IMG/VR virus record: IMGVR_UViG_3300031857_001564
Coordinates: 1 to 22,073 of that record
Direction: 5' to 3' (one strand)
DNA: 22,073 nucleotides
Origin: a virus
In this document: positions 21,102-22,073 of the stretch, piece after piece
Numbering within the stretch: position 1 is the first letter of the stretch
How the letters are laid out: each line of letters opens with the position of its first letter
The notes under the pieces: model-generated
Told to the model about the DNA's origin: nothing
What the model saw: only the letters and a program-made list of their open reading frames with translations
Databases searched by the model: none
Position numbers and translations under genes: made by a program

Positions 21102-21364
21102 ACGTCTATGCTCCTAAGTGCAGGAATAGCCTCTAGTCCTGTTGTACCTGCAATCTCATTACAGACTGCATTAAGTCCTTTGAAATCTTTAGGGCTTCTG
21201 CCAGGAGAAGCCTTCTCATTAAGAGCACCAAGTAAAGCAAGACCAGTAGTACCAGCCCATACGTTTGCAGCACCCTGCTCATCTTGAAATTGTTTAATAT
21301 CAGTGATACCAGCAAGACGATTTAACTCGCCTACTAATGTACTACCTGCTACACCTGTTGCCAT
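21098..21364 (-). CDS. Small structural-region protein
   Basis: An 88-residue protein with two related segments: VWAGTTGLALLGALNEKA and EIAGTTGLEAIPALRSID, an AGTTGL repeat common in short phage proteins near the capsid or fibre genes. The rest is helical (STLVGELNRLAGITDIKQFQ). The stop overlaps the next start by a few bases and the start overlaps the preceding stop by one base. Likely a virion component; no specific function can be given. Confidence 0.7.
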   Translation of the reverse strand: MATGVAGSTLVGELNRLAGITDIKQFQDEQGAANVWAGTTGLALLGALNEKASPGRSPKDFKGLNAVCNEIAGTTGLEAIPALRSIDV

Positions 21365-21759
21365 TATCTGTACCTTGCTGTCTTCTTAGCAACTTCTTTA
21401 GGTTGCTTACTGAACTGTTTTCCTTTACGTGTATCTTCACGTTTCTTACGGCTAGTGGCTGCATACTCAGATGCAGACAAAGACTCCCTGGCTTTCTTAG
21501 GTAGATACCTTTCGCCAGTAGCCTTCTTGCCCTGTGTTGATGGCTTACCAGACTTAGTGCCCCACTCTTCTTTTGTCCATTTAGACAAACTACCTTGGGC
21601 TTTAGTCTTAGGACCAGAATATCCACCGCCAGCCTTTTCATAGGCTTGGGCTAATAGTTGCGCTTTACGTGCAGACCACTGGCCTGGCTTACCGCCTTTA
21701 GAACCAGACTTAATCCGATTCTTAATGCGCTCTCTCATTTCTGGTTTAGTGTATGCCAT
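21364..21759 (-). CDS. Basic DUF5872-like protein
   Basis: A 131-residue, very basic protein (many K and R) with motifs I associate with DUF5872: IKSGSKGGKPGQWSARKAQL, AYEKAGGGYSGPKTKAQGSL, SKWTKEEWGTKSGKPS and TGERYLPKKARESLSASEY. The family occurs in phages and in large eukaryotic DNA viruses, with unknown function. High charge suggests binding to packaged DNA. It overlaps the preceding small basic gene by one base (TAATG) and precedes the AGTTGL-repeat protein. Confidence 0.78.
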   Translation of the reverse strand: MAYTKPEMRERIKNRIKSGSKGGKPGQWSARKAQLLAQAYEKAGGGYSGPKTKAQGSLSKWTKEEWGTKSGKPSTQGKKATGERYLPKKARESLSASEYAATSRKKREDTRKGKQFSKQPKEVAKKTARYR

Positions 21760-21938
21760 TACTTCTTCTTTGCCTTGCCCTTAACTTTCTTTAAGTTAGG
21801 ATTCTTTTTCTTTGCTGCAGGAGAAGCCTTGCGAGCACCTGCTGCTAGGATTGCACCAGCACGCTCCATTGGAATACCTTGCTTCTTAGCAATATTCTTT
21901 TGGGCTGCTTTAAAACCCATTCCTTTTTTAGTCTTCAT
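21759..21938 (-). CDS. Small lysine-rich basic protein, 59 residues
   Basis: A short gene below usual cutoffs: ATG at 21938, TAA at 21761-21759, overlapping the next ATG. The peptide begins MKTKKGMGFKAAQKNIAKKQ, continues with GIPMERAGAILAAGARKASP and ends with a lysine tail (KKVKGKAKKK). GMGFKAAQKNIAKKxGI and AGAILAAGARKAS are recurrent in small phage proteins near the structural block. GGGA precedes the start on the - strand. Possible DNA-binding or virion-associated protein. Confidence 0.75.
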   Translation of the reverse strand: MKTKKGMGFKAAQKNIAKKQGIPMERAGAILAAGARKASPAAKKKNPNLKKVKGKAKKK

Positions 21939-21945
21939 ATTATCC

Positions 21946-22073
21946 CTACTTTATTTGTTCTATTAAACCGCCACCACCAGTGAGCATGACTCCACCTCTC
22001 ATGACTCCGCCTTTAGGTGTTGGTTTTTTAGTAACGATTGATTTAGAAACTTCTTTAGGCATAGCCTTCCAAA
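21946..22073 (-). CDS. Small basic protein, possibly cut by the window edge
   Basis: The - strand frame is open from the right edge to TAG at 21948-21946. An ATG at 22062 would give 38 residues: MPKEVSKSIVTKKPTPKGG, then VMRGGVMLTGGGGLIEQIK. AAGG lies only three bases before it, poor spacing, and the frame continues upstream without a stop (WKA before the Met), so this may be the C-terminus of a longer protein. It is basic then glycine-rich, similar in style to its neighbours. Confidence 0.45.
   Translation of the reverse strand, partial: WKAMPKEVSKSIVTKKPTPKGGVMRGGVMLTGGGGLIEQIK

Noticed and set aside
1-22073. Integrase, attachment site or lysogeny module
   Set aside because: No tyrosine or serine recombinase, repressor or att-like repeat flanking a tRNA was found; lifestyle cannot be judged from this window alone.
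1-22073. Insertion sequences or CRISPR arrays
   Set aside because: No transposase motifs, terminal inverted repeats with target duplications or regularly spaced repeats were seen.

Overview
The window reads as part of a double-stranded DNA tailed phage of an actinobacterium, probably one of the low- to mid-GC freshwater or marine lineages. The host call rests mainly on a WhiB-family regulator (four-cysteine pattern plus a GIWGG turn at 3863-4207), because WhiB proteins are essentially confined to actinobacteria and their phages. A phage-type sigma factor, a split DnaG-type primase and many short overlapping genes fit this. No integrase, repressor, tRNA or CRISPR array was found.

Layout. Positions 1-174 hold a possible 3' gene end. 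Positions 175-470 form a GC-rich leader without convincing coding potential. It can fold into an elaborate structure, including a near-ideal three-way junction at 292-413, just upstream of a small OB-fold-like gene. A strong terminator follows (786-830). The next + strand operon (890-4310) has small unknown genes, a zinc-finger amidoligase, a class II glutamine-amidotransferase-like protein with Cys2, and WhiB; it ends in a second terminator (4317-4362). The same 18-base motif (16 of 18 identical) lies 18-19 bases after each terminator's T-run.

A near-consensus sigma-70/sigma-A promoter (4445-4474) then opens the replication and recombination operon (4498-10918). It contains a Cas4/AddB-like nuclease in two frames, a zinc-binding protein, a RecA-fold ATPase, a Holliday-junction-resolvase-like nuclease, a primase in two frames, an Nmad1/DUF1599-like protein, a sigma factor, a second possible PD-(D/E)XK protein, a glycosyltransferase, a methyltransferase and two tiny genes. 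Most neighbours overlap by a few bases, so translational coupling is likely.

At 10881-10979 the early (+) and late (-) transcription units converge on a nested stem structure that can terminate both ways. The - strand then reads, from the right edge leftwards: small basic virion-like proteins, a possible connector or tail protein, a 643-residue tail fibre, two glycine-rich tail proteins, a conserved phage virion protein, three paralogous beta-rich tail proteins, a small coiled-coil protein, a 733-residue tail protein, an M23 peptidase endolysin and two holin-like membrane proteins.

The items most worth a second look are the structured leader at 175-450, the amidoligase plus amidotransferase cassette, the shared post-terminator motif beside phage-encoded WhiB and sigma factors, and two essential-looking enzymes split by the same kind of +1 frame change.
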